Of a DNA stretch of 64,000 bases, positions 12,281 through 24,599 are shown piece after piece (within the stretch, counting starts at the first letter, position 1; every line of letters begins with the position of its first letter). The notes beneath the pieces are model-generated. The model was not told the DNA's origin and made no database searches. It saw nothing but the letters and a program-made list of their open reading frames with translations. Made by a program: the position numbers and the translations under genes. Source of the DNA: Poecilobothrus nobilitatus (Eukaryota > Arthropoda > Insecta > Diptera > Dolichopodidae); the NCBI GenBank assembly GCA_947095535.1, contig OX352772.1, forward strand, positions 185,584,035 to 185,648,034, written 5' to 3'.

Positions 12281-13867
12281 ATACCCGTACGATAGGATCG
12301 GGTATAATAAAATTACTCCTCCGTTTGTAACACCTCGAAATAAGCGAGCTAGATATACCTTCAAAGGTATGGATCGGATCAGAAAACAATTTTAAGACTT
12401 TTGAGCCATGTCCGTCCGTCCGTCCGTCCGTCCGTCCGTAAGCACGCTAACTCAAAAACTAAGAAAGCTAGAATCTTGCAATTTACACAAAATATTCTAG
12501 GAGTAATTTGTAGGTTCCATATTTTTTTTGGTTGAGTTTGGACCAAAACTTAGGGTAGCTCTCGAACACCTAACTTTTAGATCCTCACATTTTTTTTGAA
12601 ATAGAGCTATGAAATTTTAACAGCTGACAGATCTCACAAAAATATTAATTTTATTTTTAATAACTTTTTTTTGTAGCCCCACCCGTTACGGAGCTACAGC
12701 TCCCCAAAGGTTCAAAAAAGGTCTATATTTAAATTGTTATAGCACAAGTTGTATAAAGTAAATCTTCATTTTGAAAACGCCAAACGATTATTACTTTTAT
12801 TAGCTTTAAAAGTATATATACAATAAATATATATTTGTGGCATACGGTGTCTTAATTTACCGTTATGCGAAACTCAAATTTTAAACGGTTTAATTTGGAT
12901 CTATCTTCTAAACGGTTTAATTTGGAAACTTGAAATTTTGACAAAAGTTAGATCTTTGAAAATAAGTATGAGTCATTTCAGAAATTTTTTTTGTATCACC
13001 CCCCGTTTAGGAGCTGTAAGGGGTCAAAAACTGAAAATTTCCTATTTTTAAACACCTGTAACTTGAACACCTGTTAAAATTTTTTTGAAGTAATACACAA
13101 AAATTAAAGCTTCAACATTATACTCTTATTTCTGTTAACAACTTTTTTTAATAATATAGGGTTACTTTATAATTGACGAAAGTGTTACTTGATTTTTTCA
13201 AATTTTCTAACAAATTTCTTTAACGAATTTTTTGCATTTTGTTTTACTCGATAATTTGAAATTGTTGAGGATATAATGCGTAGTACAAAAAAATGTAAAT
13301 AAATAAACAACATAACGGTTGCTTAAAGAATTTTTATTTATATGATATTGTTATACATACATACTTATATAATATCATGTTTATTTACATATCGTATATG
13401 TCACTAGTGAATGAATGATAATAGTATAGATGTATATTATATAGCGCCGTATTTACATACATATATGTATTTTATTGTACTTATAAGAAATTATTCTGTC
13501 AATGGAATATTTAAATATCATATAATATAATATTTAAAATTATATTTACTATTTTGTACTAAGTAAATTTAATATACATTTACCGCGCTTAGTATTAAAT
13601 GGTACTATAGAATATTTGAAAAAGTTTTGGATTGATAATCGTTATGTGGAAGGTTAGAATCTGCTTTTGAAGAATGTACATATAAACATATAGTTTGAAT
13701 ATATGTACAACCCATAGTTCTAGAAATTATAAAATTTACTCAAATTATTTTAAAATACTAAAATATTAAAAAAATAATATTGTAAGCAGAGTGACAGCCT
13801 GTGAACATACTAACGGTTCGTACGGGTATCTAAGAGTTGACAAAGGCAACTGTATTCTTCCTCGTTT
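12281..13867 (+). mobile_element. MITE-like element, full copy
   Basis: The left end reads ATACCCGTACGA at 12281 and the matching inverted motif TCGTACGGGTAT ends at 13829. Similarity shared with the copy at the window start continues about 35 bases further, so the true right end is uncertain. A GTCC/CGTC tetranucleotide array lies at 12414-12438. There is no long open frame. Four copies or part-copies occur in the first 16.5 kb. The short inverted ends without a transposase suggest a non-autonomous DNA transposon; the superfamily is unknown to me. Confidence 0.75.
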
Positions 13868-14214
13868 AAAATATGCAATTTATCAATGAGTTTTAATTCA
13901 AGTGGTAGTTCATTATACTTTTTTAAACTAATATATAAACAATTTTTTTTTGTTTTTCGGTTCTGAACAAAGCAAGATAAAAGTTTGATTGGTTCCGAGT
14001 GTTTCTGTTATGTAAGTTAACGATGTTTACAATTTTAGTAACTAATTTACTTCAACAAAATGTTGTCAACTAATTTACTTCACCAATGTTTCTCAACAAT
14101 GTTTACAATACAAGTGTTATGATGTTGCTCATTGAAAAAATAATGTAAATAATTTTATTAAATGTATTTCCCTTAGTAAGCATAATTAGTAATTTTATAA
14201 TTTATGACATAATT
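13868..14214 (-). pseudogene. Second CR1-like LINE tail scrap and spacer
   Basis: At 13870-14005 the minus strand reads a short piece related to the LINE C-terminus (an FYLALFRTEKQK-like block), matching the tail at 11600-11690. The rest to 14214 contains two near copies of the phrase ACTAATTTACTTCA (14040-14085) and no gene. Confidence 0.45.
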
Positions 14215-14887
14215 ATACCCGTACGATAGGATCGGGTATAATAAAATTACTCCTCCGTTTGTAACACCTCGAAATAAGCGAGCTAGATATACCTTCAAAG
14301 GTATGGATCGGATCAGAAAAAAATTCTAAGACTTTTGAGCCATGTCCGTCCGTCCGTCCGTCAGCACGCTAACTCAAAAACTAAGAAAGCTAGAATCTTG
14401 AAATTTACACAAAATATTCTTGGAGTAATTTGTAGGTTCCCTATTTTTTTTGGTTGAGTTTGGACCAAACCTTAAGGTAGCTCTCGAACACCTAACTTTT
14501 AGATCCCCACATTTTTTTTGAAATAGAGCTATGAAATTTTAACTGCTGATAGATCTCACAAAAATATTAATTTTATTTTTAATAATTTTTTTTTGTAGCC
14601 CCACCCGTTACGGAGCTACAGCTCCCCAAAGGTTCAAAAAAGGTCTATATTTAAATTGTTATAGCACAAGATGTATAAGGTATATCTTCATTCTGAAAAC
14701 GCCAAACGATTACTACTTTCATTAGCTTTAAAAGTATGTATACAATAAATATATATTTGTGGCATACGGTGTCTTAATTTACCGTTATGCGAAACTAAAA
14801 TTTTGCAAAATCCTTTAACCCTTCTATCTTCTAAACGGTTAAAGTTGGAAACTTGAAATTTTGACAGAAGTTAGATCTTTGAAAATA
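14215..14887 (+). mobile_element. MITE-like element, 5' partial copy (left arm of a palindrome)
   Basis: This begins with ATACCCGTACGA and follows the full copy at 12281 for about 670 bases, with shorter CGTC repeats. It stops at GAAAATA and is joined directly to the tail of an inverted copy. With the inverted copy's matching part (about 15762-16431) it forms a stem of about 670 bp. Confidence 0.75.
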
Positions 14888-16431
14888 CATTGACTTTGTC
14901 AACTCTTAGATACCCGTACGAACCGTTAGTTTTTTCACAGCCTGTCATTTTGCTTACAATATTATTTTTTTAATATTTTACTATTTTTAAATAATTTGGG
15001 TGAATTTTATAATTTCTAGAATTATGGCTTGTACATATATTCAAACTATATGTTTATACATTCTTCAAAAGCAGATTTTAACATAACGATTATCAATCCA
15101 AAACTTTTTCGAATATTCTATAGTACCATTTAATACTAAGCGGTAAATGTATATTAAATTTACTTAGTACAAAATAGTAAATATAATTTTAAATACTATA
15201 TTATATTATATTTAAATATTCCATTGACAGAATAATTTCTTATAAGTACAATAAAATACATATATGTATGTAGATACGGCGCTATATAATATACATCTAT
15301 ACTCTTATCATTCATTCACTAGTGACATATACGATATCTAAATAAACATGATATTATATAAGTATGTATATATATTAATATCATATAAATAAAAATTCTT
15401 CAAGTAACCGTTATGTTGTTTATTTATTTGCATTTTTATGTACTACGCATTATATCCTCAACAATTTCAAATTATCGAGTAAAACAAATGCAAAAAATTT
15501 GTTGAAGAAATTTGTTAGAAAATTTGAAAAAATCAAGTAACACTTTCGTCAATTATAAAGTAACTCTACATTATTAAAAAAAGTTGTTAACAGAAATAAG
15601 AATATAATGTTGAAGCTTTAATTTTTATGTATTACTTTAAAAAAATTTAACAGGTGTTCAAGTTACAGGTGTTTAAAAATAGGAAATTTTCAGTTTTTGA
15701 CCCCTTACAGCTCCTAAACGGGGGGTGATACAAAAAAAATTTCTGAAATGACTCATACTTATTTTTAAAGATCTAACTTCTGTCAAAATTGCAAGTTTCC
15801 AACTTAAACCGTTTAGAAGATAGAAGGGTTGAAGGATTTTGCAAAATTTGAGTTTCACATAACGGTAAATTAAGACACCGTATGCCACAAATATATATTT
15901 ATTGTATATATTTTTTTAAAGCTAATAAAAGTAGTAATCGTTTGGCGTTTTCAAAATGAAGATATACCTTATACATCTTGTGCTATAACAATTTAAATAT
16001 AGACCTTTTTTGAACCTTTGGGGAGCTGTAGCTCCGTAACAGGTAGAGCTACAAAAAAAAGTTATTAAATATAAAATTAATATTTTTGTGAGATCTATCA
16101 GTGGTTAAAATTTCATAGCTCTATTGCAAAAAAAGTCGGGATCTAAAAGTTAGGTGTTCGAGAGCTACCCTAAGGCTTGGTCCAAACTCAACCAAAAAAA
16201 ATAGGGAACGTACAAATTACTCCCAGAATATTTTGTGTAAATTCCAAGATTCTAGCTTTCTTAGTTTTTTGAGTTAGCGTGCTGACGGACGGACGGACGG
16301 ACATGGCTCAAAAGTCTTAGACTTTTTTTCTGATCCGATCCATACCTTTGAAGGTATATCTAGCTCGCTTATTTCGAGGTGTTACAAACGGAGGAGTAAT
16401 TTTATTATACCCGATCCTATCGTACGGGTAT
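14888..16431 (-). mobile_element. MITE-like element, full copy in inverted orientation
   Basis: Read on the minus strand, it starts with ATACCCGTACGA at 16431 and ends with TCGTACGGGTAT at 14910, plus about 20 bases of the shared flank (CTAAGAGTTGACAAAG). The GACG tetranucleotide array lies at 16282-16302. The open frame at 15673-15888 is a by-product of repeat sequence and not a gene. Confidence 0.75.
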
Positions 16432-16598
16432 AAAAACATATTTCGAAATTAAGTTATGACTTTGTAAGATAAGGAAATGAAATTAATTTTGAATTCTTGG
16501 ACTAATTTGTGAAGTATAAATATTGGTAATATTATAAGAATTTTGGTATTCTAAATTTGGAAGTAGAAGAATAAAGTTAAATTAAAATAAAAGAAAAC

Positions 16599-19345
16599 TT
16601 ATTTTTTATTTAATTTTTTAAAGAAATTATTATTATTATTTTTTTTATTTGAAATAAAACGGTAAAGTCGTTTAACTTGTATATCAAAATTTCTATTCAG
16701 GATAAAATTATGTTTGATTTCATTGAAAATTATTTTAAAAGCAATTAAATACAATTCACGTTCACATAAATTATTAAAGCTAATATAAGGGTTAGCGTAT
16801 AACAAATTAGTAGGATGCCTTCTTGGATAGTTATAAATAATTTTGATCGCCCTTTTATTAAGTATGTCTAATTTATTTATATAAGATTGTGATGCTCTGC
16901 TCGAAATGGGAGTCAAATATAAAAAGTGAGATTTTATATATGAGCAATAGATTTGATACATGCTTTCTTTATTTAAAAATTTTTGTAAACGTTTGAAGAT
17001 AAAGATATACGGAACGGTTTTTTTTATTACAAAATTAATGTGATCATGCCACTTTAATTTGTTATCTATTATAAGACCAAGATAATTAAAATATTCTACA
17101 ATTTCTATAATATTATTTCTGAAATAAAAATTTGAATCACTAAATTTTTTGTTTTGAAATAGCATAATTTTAGTTTTTTTAATATTCAGAGCAAGACGAT
17201 TTTTAGTGAGCTACTCATCTATAATATTAAGATCATGATGAATAGCATTTCTCATTTCTTCCTCATTAGTTTCGGCGTATTTTAATACAGCATCGTCCGC
17301 ATATAATTGTATGGCCCCTTTTAAGTTTAAACGGGATATGTCATCAATATAGATTTTAAATAGAAGAGGACCCAAAATTGATCCCTGAGGAACCGCTTTA
17401 CTTATTATCTTGGAACTGCTTACAACATCCCCTATACTTTTTGTATCCTATTCGTGAGATATGATTTAAAGAATGCTATGTGATTAGAGTTGAACTGCAT
17501 GTTGGAGAGCTTTAAAAGAAGAAGGTCATGGTCGACACAGTCAAATGCTTTTTTCAGATCGAGAAAAACGCAACAAACATACTTTTTGCTGTCCATGTTT
17601 TTGGAAACTAAATCTGTTAGGCTTAGACAGGGCGAAGTTGTGTTAGATTTTTTTTCAAATCCGTATTGTTCTTCATGTAATATGTCATTATTTATTATAA
17701 ATCTATCTAACCGTGCCTTAATTATTGTTTCAAAAATTTTTGAAAACGCGCACAGTGTGGATATAGGTCGATAGTTATTTCGGTCTATGTTGCTTCCACT
17801 TTTAAAAATTGGTGCTGCAATAGCATTTTTGAGTGTGGTTCTTAAGACACATGTTTGAAACATTGCGTTAATAAATTTGACCAGCACTGGAATTAAATAA
17901 TTGGCAAATTTTTTGATAAATTTTGCCGAAATACAATCATAGTCGGTTGCAGCTGCAGGTCTTAACATACTTATTACATTTTGTACCTGCTCATTATTTG
18001 TAGGGGTTAATTGCAATTGCTCATACATATTTCTAACAAAACTGCTAATATATTCAAGATAAATTGGGTCTTGTGGAATATTTATTTCAGTTGTAACATT
18101 AACAAAGAAATCATTCATGATATTTGCAATTACTTTCTTATTATTAATATTTTCATTATTATATTTGATTTCCCTAATGTTAGTAGGAGAAATATGTTTC
18201 TTATAAATTATTAATCTATAAATGTATATAATTCCATAGTTTTCTTCTATTGTTTGGATCAGCAGCAATTTTATTAGAAAAATATTGTTTTTTGGCCTCA
18301 AGTATTAATTTGGATACTTTGTTTTTATGTTGGCGATATAGATCTTCTATATGCTTATCATTTGGATATTTTTTCCTGAATTTTAGATAAGAGTCCCTAA
18401 TTTTTATTTCATTAATTATATTATCCGTAATCCATTCTTTTTTCTTTTTCTTGTTTTTTATAGGAATTGTTTTAGTGTAATTTTTGATTAGAGTGGTTAA
18501 TTTACTTACAAAGTTTTCAAAGCTATTGTGCACATTAATAGTGGACCAAAACTAACCATCGGCTATTTTATTAAACTCAACAACTGTTTCAAATTGGTTT
18601 ATTTTCTCTTTATATGGTTTCTCATTCATGCTTATTAAAAACATTTGATGCTCGGATATAGGGGTATCAACTACACGGATAGTATTGTTTTTGTATCATA
18701 TCTGTAAAAAAATGATCTATCACCGTTTTTGAGGTATTCCCAATTCTAGTGGCGAACTCCTCTGTAACTTTATTATAGATTATGAATCCATTAATCAAAA
18801 GTATATTGCAATAAGTTATGGTATCATGATTTTTTTTATTTAATAAATTTAGATTAAAATCTCCTATAACTAAAGATTGTTTAAAATTTGTTGTAATGTC
18901 ATCTAGTTTATTCATAAATTCGTCTAACTTTGTTTCTTGTGATCTATATATTGAAAAAATATTAATGTTCTCTTTATGTAATTTAATTCCTAAAAAATTG
19001 GACTTGTGACATTCTTCTTCAAAAAGTATTGAACTACTAAAATAATCCCTCACATAGATAGCCACTCCACCATACGCTTTTTCTCTATTTGAAAAATAGC
19101 CCGTGAATCCAGGTAAGTTAAAAAAAACTGTTCTCGGATTTTCTTAACCAAATTTCTGTTAAAACGATAACATTTACTTCACACCCATAACTAATAATAA
19201 ATTCTTCAAGATTATACAATTTGTTTCGAAGACTTTGAATATTAAAATATATTATGTTTAAGTTACTTTTATAATTTCTTCCTAATTCATTTTGATCAAC
19301 CCTCGTATAGTGCCAAACTTTTAAGTTACTACTTATATTATCTAT
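16599..19345 (-). pseudogene. LINE ORF2: endonuclease and reverse transcriptase, multiply broken
   Basis: The endonuclease starts near 19345 with NIIYFNIQSLRNK and TEIWL. A frameshift in a T8 run near 19115 moves to the next piece, which carries GDFNLNLL (18667-19065). A linker follows (18216-18533). The RT core is at 17432-18240, with YRPISTLCAFSKIFE, EEQYGF and FLDLKKAFDCVDH. The catalytic YADD is at 17292-17303, outside the larger open frames. A TGG-to-TAG type stop follows near 17212. The thumb/C-terminus is at 16599-17165, ending in CERELYLIAFKI. At least three frame changes and several stops are present. The family acts by target-primed reverse transcription. Confidence 0.75.
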
Positions 19346-19399
19346 ATCATTGCTCATTATCACAAGACAACACAATTGTTATTCCAAAAAAATTTTTTA

Positions 19400-20640
19400 A
19401 TATATAATAAAAGAGATGACAAACCGGTAGTAGTCAGCTGTTGGAGATATACATTGACAGAAATTAGAAAGAAATATATGAATAGGAAATCAGTTTTAAT
19501 TAGTATCACACGCGGTAATGTAATTATTATTTTAGATTTTAATATAAAAATATTGTTGTAGATTATAGAAATAAATTTAAATATTTTAAAAATGAATTTA
19601 TGTATTCTAAAATTATTGTAAATTGCAAATAATTGTAATTTCAAAATATTGTTACTTGCAAAAATAAATTTGAATATGTTAGAAAATAAACCATGTGATA
19701 TATTATTGTAAAAATTGTAAAAGGTAGAAATATAGTTAAAAACATCAAAAAAATAATACATGTGATTTGTTATTGTAAATATTGTAAACTGTAAAAATAA
19801 GATTAAAAATGTGAAAATATAATATATTATGTGATTTGTTATGAAAAAATATACAAAAAAGAATTTCATACTCAAAATATAACTAATAAAATTAGTATAA
19901 AGTATCTTTAAACCATAGAAATTTAAGTTATTCTGCAAGTTTAATGTTTTTAAGTAATAGTTTAAACTATTTTTTTGAAATAATAGGTTTGAAATAATAT
20001 ATATGAAATTTATTAAGATAAGCAAGTGGCAAGATAGATATACATATATGTATTTATATATATATAGAAGTACAGATGTTAAAATAAAAGTGTAAAAAAA
20101 ATATGTATCATATGATTTGTAATTATTGTAAAATATATTGTAATTTAAAAAATAAAAAATTATATAGTACATATATAAAATTAATGTGCTTTTTATATGC
20201 AGAATTCAAATAAAAATTTACATAATAATCAAAGTTATCTTTTAAAAATAATGTAATTCTGAAAAACAAATTGTGAGATAGTTTATAGAGTTGAAAACAG
20301 AAAATATTTAATATTATAGTAACAAAATTTAACGTTCTTAAGAAAAATATCAAAAATATTAAAAATAAGTATCCAGCATATAAATTTACCTCAGGCTCTT
20401 GTGAATGTAAGGTTCTGTAGTTACTTTTCAAAGTTGAGAATTTTGTATAGACGATTAATGTCGTTTCCGATGTAATCTTATGGACGATGCTAGTTTCATT
20501 TTTTCGCAGGCAAATAGTGTTATCTTTAACCTAAAGAAATTTAAATTGATTTGATAGTCTAATTTTTTTAGCTTCATGATATAGGCTGGACTGTAAAGAT
20601 GATAGATGATGACGAAAGTAAATCTCCTTGTTTCTATTAT
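19400..20640. other. AT-rich inter-ORF spacer of the CR1-like LINE
   Basis: The sequence is extremely A/T-rich with loosely repeated phrases (ATGTGATTTGTTATTGTAAA type at 19690-19845 and 20110-20130). A 270-codon open frame at 19360-20172 on the minus strand is almost only Phe, Ile, Tyr and Asn. I read it as a by-product of composition. Confidence 0.5.
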
Positions 20641-20646
20641 TATTAG

Positions 20647-21454
20647 TCAAATTAATTCAGCTGTAAATAGGTGTGGATAGTTTCTTTTTTTTTCCATCAG
20701 CTCTTTTTTTGAATTCTCAGATTTAAATTTAATAATGTATAAATTATCCTGGGAAGCATTCTCACTAGTCTTTTTTTTTCTAATTATTTCAATATCCAAT
20801 ATATCATCTTGCTCAATTTTCGCATTAATTTTGCTGGCAATATCCATTAGAGTTTTATTTGGATTTTCTAGATTTGGAAGCCCGGCTATTACAACATTAT
20901 TTTTTAAGGTATTTTGTATTGATTTATCAAGTACATATTCTAAATTATTCACTTTATTTTCTAATGTGGTAATACCTCCCTCACAACTATCTATTCGTTC
21001 TCTTAAAGTTTTCATTTAGTGACTCTTCTACTTGCTGTGATAGAAATGTTTGTCCCTTGAGTATTTCTAATATAACACTACCAACTTTTTTTAAAAACTG
21101 CGCCATCTTATTATCAGAACATTCGGCAACATTAAATCATCTAAACTCCTCCTGTAAACTACAAAGAGTAGCATTATTTTACACTGATTTATTCAGAGTG
21201 AAGTCTTCTTCCATTGTATCCATTTCAGTTGTATCCTCTTCATTTGTATCATCTATCACCTGAGATTCATTAGATGATGGCGGGCAATTGATACACTTCC
21301 ACATGACATGACCGGACTTGATATTTTGAAATAGATCCTCAGATACATTACCACACGTTGTATGAAAAGTGGAAGAGCATATATTGCACTGAACTCCTTT
21401 GGCCCTTGCTCTCCCATCAACACGAAGCTTACATACAATACACTGTTGAGACAT
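20647..21454 (-). pseudogene. LINE ORF1: PHD finger, coiled-coil and RRM-like part
   Basis: The start gives MSQQCIVCKLRV. A PHD-type Cys/His array follows over about residues 5-57 (CIVC, CNIC, FHTTC, WKCINC), then an acidic stretch. One stop lies at about 21177 and a frameshift near 21016. The next piece (20647-21015) begins with a heptad-rich coiled-coil (ERIDSCEGGITTLENKVNNLE). It continues into an RRM-like segment containing NNVVIAGLP and YIIKFKSENSKKELMEKKR. PHD-containing ORF1 proteins are known from CR1-group LINEs, where they probably bind nucleic acid or chromatin. All fragments are on one strand, upstream of ORF2. Confidence 0.7.
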
Positions 21455-21479
21455 TTTGATTTGTTGTTTTTTTTTTTTT

Positions 21480-21835
21480 TTTTTTATTTATTTGTTACAC
21501 TTTATTTAATATTCTTCTAATTTTTAAATAATCCAAGATTACATTTTTTTTTTTTATTTCTTATTTTGTATAATCTTGAGCGCCAAAAAATAATTTGTAT
21601 GAATGTAGATTTTAACTTATATTTTAATAAGCTAATTTTCAAAAGCTCATGAATTACACTTTATTCTGTGTTAAAAAAAAGTTAATCAAGTTTTGAACTA
21701 ATCAAAGTTTTTTTTTTTTTTTTTTTTTTAAATTTTAAAATTATTATAATTGATTTTTTAATTTTTATGAAAATTTTTTTTTAAGAGTTAAAATTTTGCA
21801 TGCAACTTTCTTAAACGTCAAACGTCCAGTTTAGA
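21480..21835. other. Poly-T-rich junction between the two LINEs
   Basis: T-rich runs (21460-21484, 21704-21730) separate the 5' end of one minus-strand LINE from the 3' end of the next. No coding content is visible. Confidence 0.45.
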
Positions 21836-21913
21836 TATTTCGTAGAATAAATTAGATTAGGATGCCGTATGGGCAGATTATGTATTATTTTAATAGCTTT
21901 TTCCAGTAGCACT

Positions 21914-23006
21914 TCAATCTTTTTTAAACAAATTTGCGTGAAGCGCCACTCTAAATTGGGTTGACGTATACGACATTGGACAGAATATAAGAAGAATAGA
22001 TAACATGTAGAGTATTTTGGTCAAAAAATTTTTGGAGTCTTCGTAGGATACATACATACCAAGAAATTTTTTTTTGTTAAAAAAACGCGCATGTTGTTTT
22101 TTATTTAGAGTCACTTTATTTTAGAGTCAATTACAAGTCCTAGGTAGTTATGGCTTCTGACAACTTCAATTCTTGTATTTTTAAATATAAAGGTAGGATC
22201 ATTAAAAACTTTATTTTCAAATAATAGTATTTCGGTTTTCGTAATGTTTATAACCAATTTGTTTTTTAGGAACCACTCGTCAATAATTGCCAGATCAAAT
22301 AGCTCTAATTCTCCAGTAAAGCTCCGATGCGCGATATCGTCGATATATAATTTGAATAGATCAGACCCCAATATTGATCCTTGTGGGGCCTGACCTTTTG
22401 ATCCTTTTTCATTAACCCCGTGCTACTTGAAGTATCTCCTATACGAACGCATTGTGATCTTTGAGTTAGGTATGATTCAAAAAATTTTAGCTGACATTCG
22501 GAAAGATTGAGACATGACAACTTATGAAGTAGAATTGAGTGGTCCACGCAATCAAATGCTTTTTGTATATCAATGAAAAGACACCCAGTGAACCTACTTG
22601 CATCAACACTTCTTCTTACATAATCATTCAATGAAAGGCATGCTGAAGTTGTACTTGAGTTTTCCTCAAATCCATACTGCTCAGAATGTAGGATATTGTT
22701 ATTTGTCATAAAGTGAGTAAGTCTTTTTTTAACTACTTTCTCGAACACTTTTGAAAACGAGCACAGAACTGAGATACACCTATAATTCAAGGGATTTGTC
22801 TTGTCCCCACTCTTATATATTGGCGTGACCATAGCCTTTTTTAGACATTCAGGGAATGTACTTGTTTCAAAAGAACGATTAACACGCCTAACCAAGATCG
22901 GTGCTAGCCTATCGGTAAATTTCTTGAGCAATTTGGTGGATATGCCGTCATGACCAGTTGCGGCACATGATTCCAGGGAGGTAATTATTTCGTTAATTTC
23001 TACCAA
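21914..23006 (-). pseudogene. RT core and C-terminus of the second CR1-like LINE, catalytic block deleted
   Basis: The RT fingers and palm are readable: CLKKAMVTPIYKSGDK, SVLCSFSKVFE, SEQYGFEENSS and IDIQKAFDCVDHS. After a frameshift near 22370 the next piece reads LYIDDI and then goes straight to FDLAIIDEWF. The expected YADD block between them is missing, so this copy has a deletion of part of the active site. The piece ends in RSHNYLGLVIDSKIK, then degenerates by 21914. Confidence 0.7.
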
Positions 23007-23097
23007 GTTTGTTGGACTTAAATTAAAATTCGAGTGAATATACCGATGGAAACTACTAACGTATGATAGGCGATGTTTCCGACAGGTATAGGTATAT

Positions 23098-23172
23098 TAT
23101 CTGACTCATGACGCAGTGGTTAAGTCGCCAACCTTTCAATCGAAGGATCTTGGGTTCAAACCTCGGTCAGGT
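23098..23172 (+). other. tRNA-like SINE head with A-box and B-box candidates
   Basis: Two polymerase III promoter-like boxes lie about 35 bases apart. A possible anticodon arm is CCTT/AAGG around a 7-base loop. The terminal stems pair imperfectly, so this is a SINE head and not a functional tRNA gene. Confidence 0.5.
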
Positions 23173-23248
23173 CATAAATAAAAAATATGTAGTACTTTTA
23201 TATCGTAATAATGTATATCGTATAATTAATAGTAGTAATAATAACAAC

Positions 23249-23324
<76 letters not shown>

Positions 23325-23350
23325 GTAATAATAATAATAATAATAATAAT

Positions 23351-24195
23351 AGCTGCTACAGTGGAGCCATCTTTGGTTATATCATGCAAGTAAGGCGTTA
23401 TATACTGCTGCATGTTGTAATTCACGGATGGCGCTGACTCTGTTGTAAAATAATAACAATAATAACAATAACAATAATAACAATAATAATAATAATAATA
23501 ATAGTAATAATAATTATAATAATAACAGTAATAGTAATAAAACAATAACTATAATAATAATAATAATAATAATAGTAATAATAATAGCTGCTACATTAGA
23601 GCCATCTTTGGTTATATCATGCAAGTAAGGTGTTATATACTGCTGCATGTTGTAATTCACGGATGGCGCTGACTCTGTTGTAAAATAATAACAATAATAA
23701 CAATAACAATAATAACAATAATAATAATAATAGTAATAATAATTATAATAATAACAGTAATAGTAATAAAACAATAACTATAATAATAATAATAATAATA
23801 ATAGTAATAATAATAGCTGCTACAGTGGAGCCATCTTTGGTTATATCATGCAAGTAAGGCGTTATATACTGCTGCATGTTGTAATTCACGGATGGCGCTG
23901 ACTCTGTTGTAAAATAATAACAATAATAACAATAACAATAATAACAATAATAATAATAATAATAATAATAATAGTAATAATAATTATAATAATAACAGTA
24001 ATAGTAATAAAACAATAACTATAATAATAATAATAATAATAACAGCAATAGTAATAATAGTAATAATAATAATAAAAATAATAATAATAATAGTTGCTAC
24101 AGTGAGCTATCTTTGGTTATATCATGCAAGTAAGGTGTTATATACTGCTGCACGTTGTAATCCACTGATGGCGCTGACTCTGTAGTAAAATAATA
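23351..24195 (+). repeat. Four-fold tandem repeat of a 230-280 base unit inside the SINE
   Basis: A core of about 105 bases begins GCTGCTACAGTGGAGCCATC and ends GCGCTGACTCTGTTGTAAAA. It occurs at about 23352, 23587, 23816 and 24095. The cores are separated by (AAT/AAC)n tracts of varied length. The inverted SINE copy has only one core. The repeat therefore expanded within this copy, probably by unequal exchange or slippage at the trinucleotide tracts. Confidence 0.85.
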
Positions 24196-24599
24196 ATAAT
24201 ATTAATAAGAATATTAATACCAATAATAACAGCCGCTACAGTGACAGTGGGGGTTGCCTTCAATAATTACCTCATGTAGTAATATATATACTACTACTAC
24301 ATGTTGTAACTGTTGTGACGGCTTTAGTCACTGTTAGTAAAATAATAATAATTGGCGGATTCATTGTTTCCTTACAGTCCCACTCCCAATTCAATGTTTC
24401 CGTATCCATCCTATCCTTTCCTATCCCTACTCCCTAGCCAATATACTGCGTTCGCTGGTAAGGGTTTCATTCCACTATATTGGCTAAAGGGGGAGGTGGG
24501 TTTAGTCAGTAAGAATCTGACACTACCAAGGGGAAATTCTTGGTGTCTTTGGAAGATTCCCACCTCCCTTAGGAAAAAAAAAAAAAAATAATCCCATCT

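Larger units (their letters stand above)
16599..21454 (-). mobile_element. CR1-like LINE with PHD-finger ORF1, decayed
   Basis: A minus-strand LINE is readable from an ORF1 at 21454 to the end of ORF2 at 16599. ORF1 has a PHD-type zinc finger, a coiled-coil and an RRM-like part. ORF2 has endonuclease and reverse transcriptase without RNase H. This domain order fits CR1-group elements of insects. An AT-rich spacer of about 1.2 kb separates the ORFs. Several frameshifts and stops make it inactive. It lies head-to-tail with a second related copy at 21.8-25.9 kb. Confidence 0.75.
23098..24595 (+). mobile_element. tRNA-headed, microsatellite-rich SINE-like element
   Basis: It starts with a tRNA-like segment (about 23098-23172) that includes GCAGTGGTTAAG, like an A box, and GGGTTCAAACC, like a B box. 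Then come a long (AAT)n tract, a tandemly repeated unit of about 230-280 bases, and a unique body. The body includes a GC-rich part (24350-24570) and ends in an A-run at 24571-24586. This layout of polymerase III-type head, body and A tail is that of a SINE. An inverted copy lies at 26938-27645. Long open frames here are poly-Asn or poly-Ile translations of the microsatellite. Confidence 0.65.

Noticed and set aside
12414..12438. A CRISPR-like or regulatory tetranucleotide array
   Set aside because: It is a GTCC/CGTC simple repeat internal to every copy of the MITE-like element, of variable length, with no spacers.
15673..15888. A 71-codon open frame in the inverted MITE
   Set aside because: It is repeat-derived; corresponding parts of the other copies do not keep the frame.
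19360..20172. A 270-codon open frame on the minus strand
   Set aside because: It is almost only Phe, Ile, Tyr and Asn and follows from extreme A/T content of a LINE spacer; there is no conserved block and no fit to a membrane protein family.
23098..23172. A tRNA gene
   Set aside because: Box A and B matches are present but the acceptor stem pairs poorly and the segment repeats as the head of a second SINE-like copy.
23108..24015. Several open frames of poly-Asn, poly-Ile or poly-Tyr
   Set aside because: These are translations of (AAT)n and (AAC)n microsatellites on both strands.
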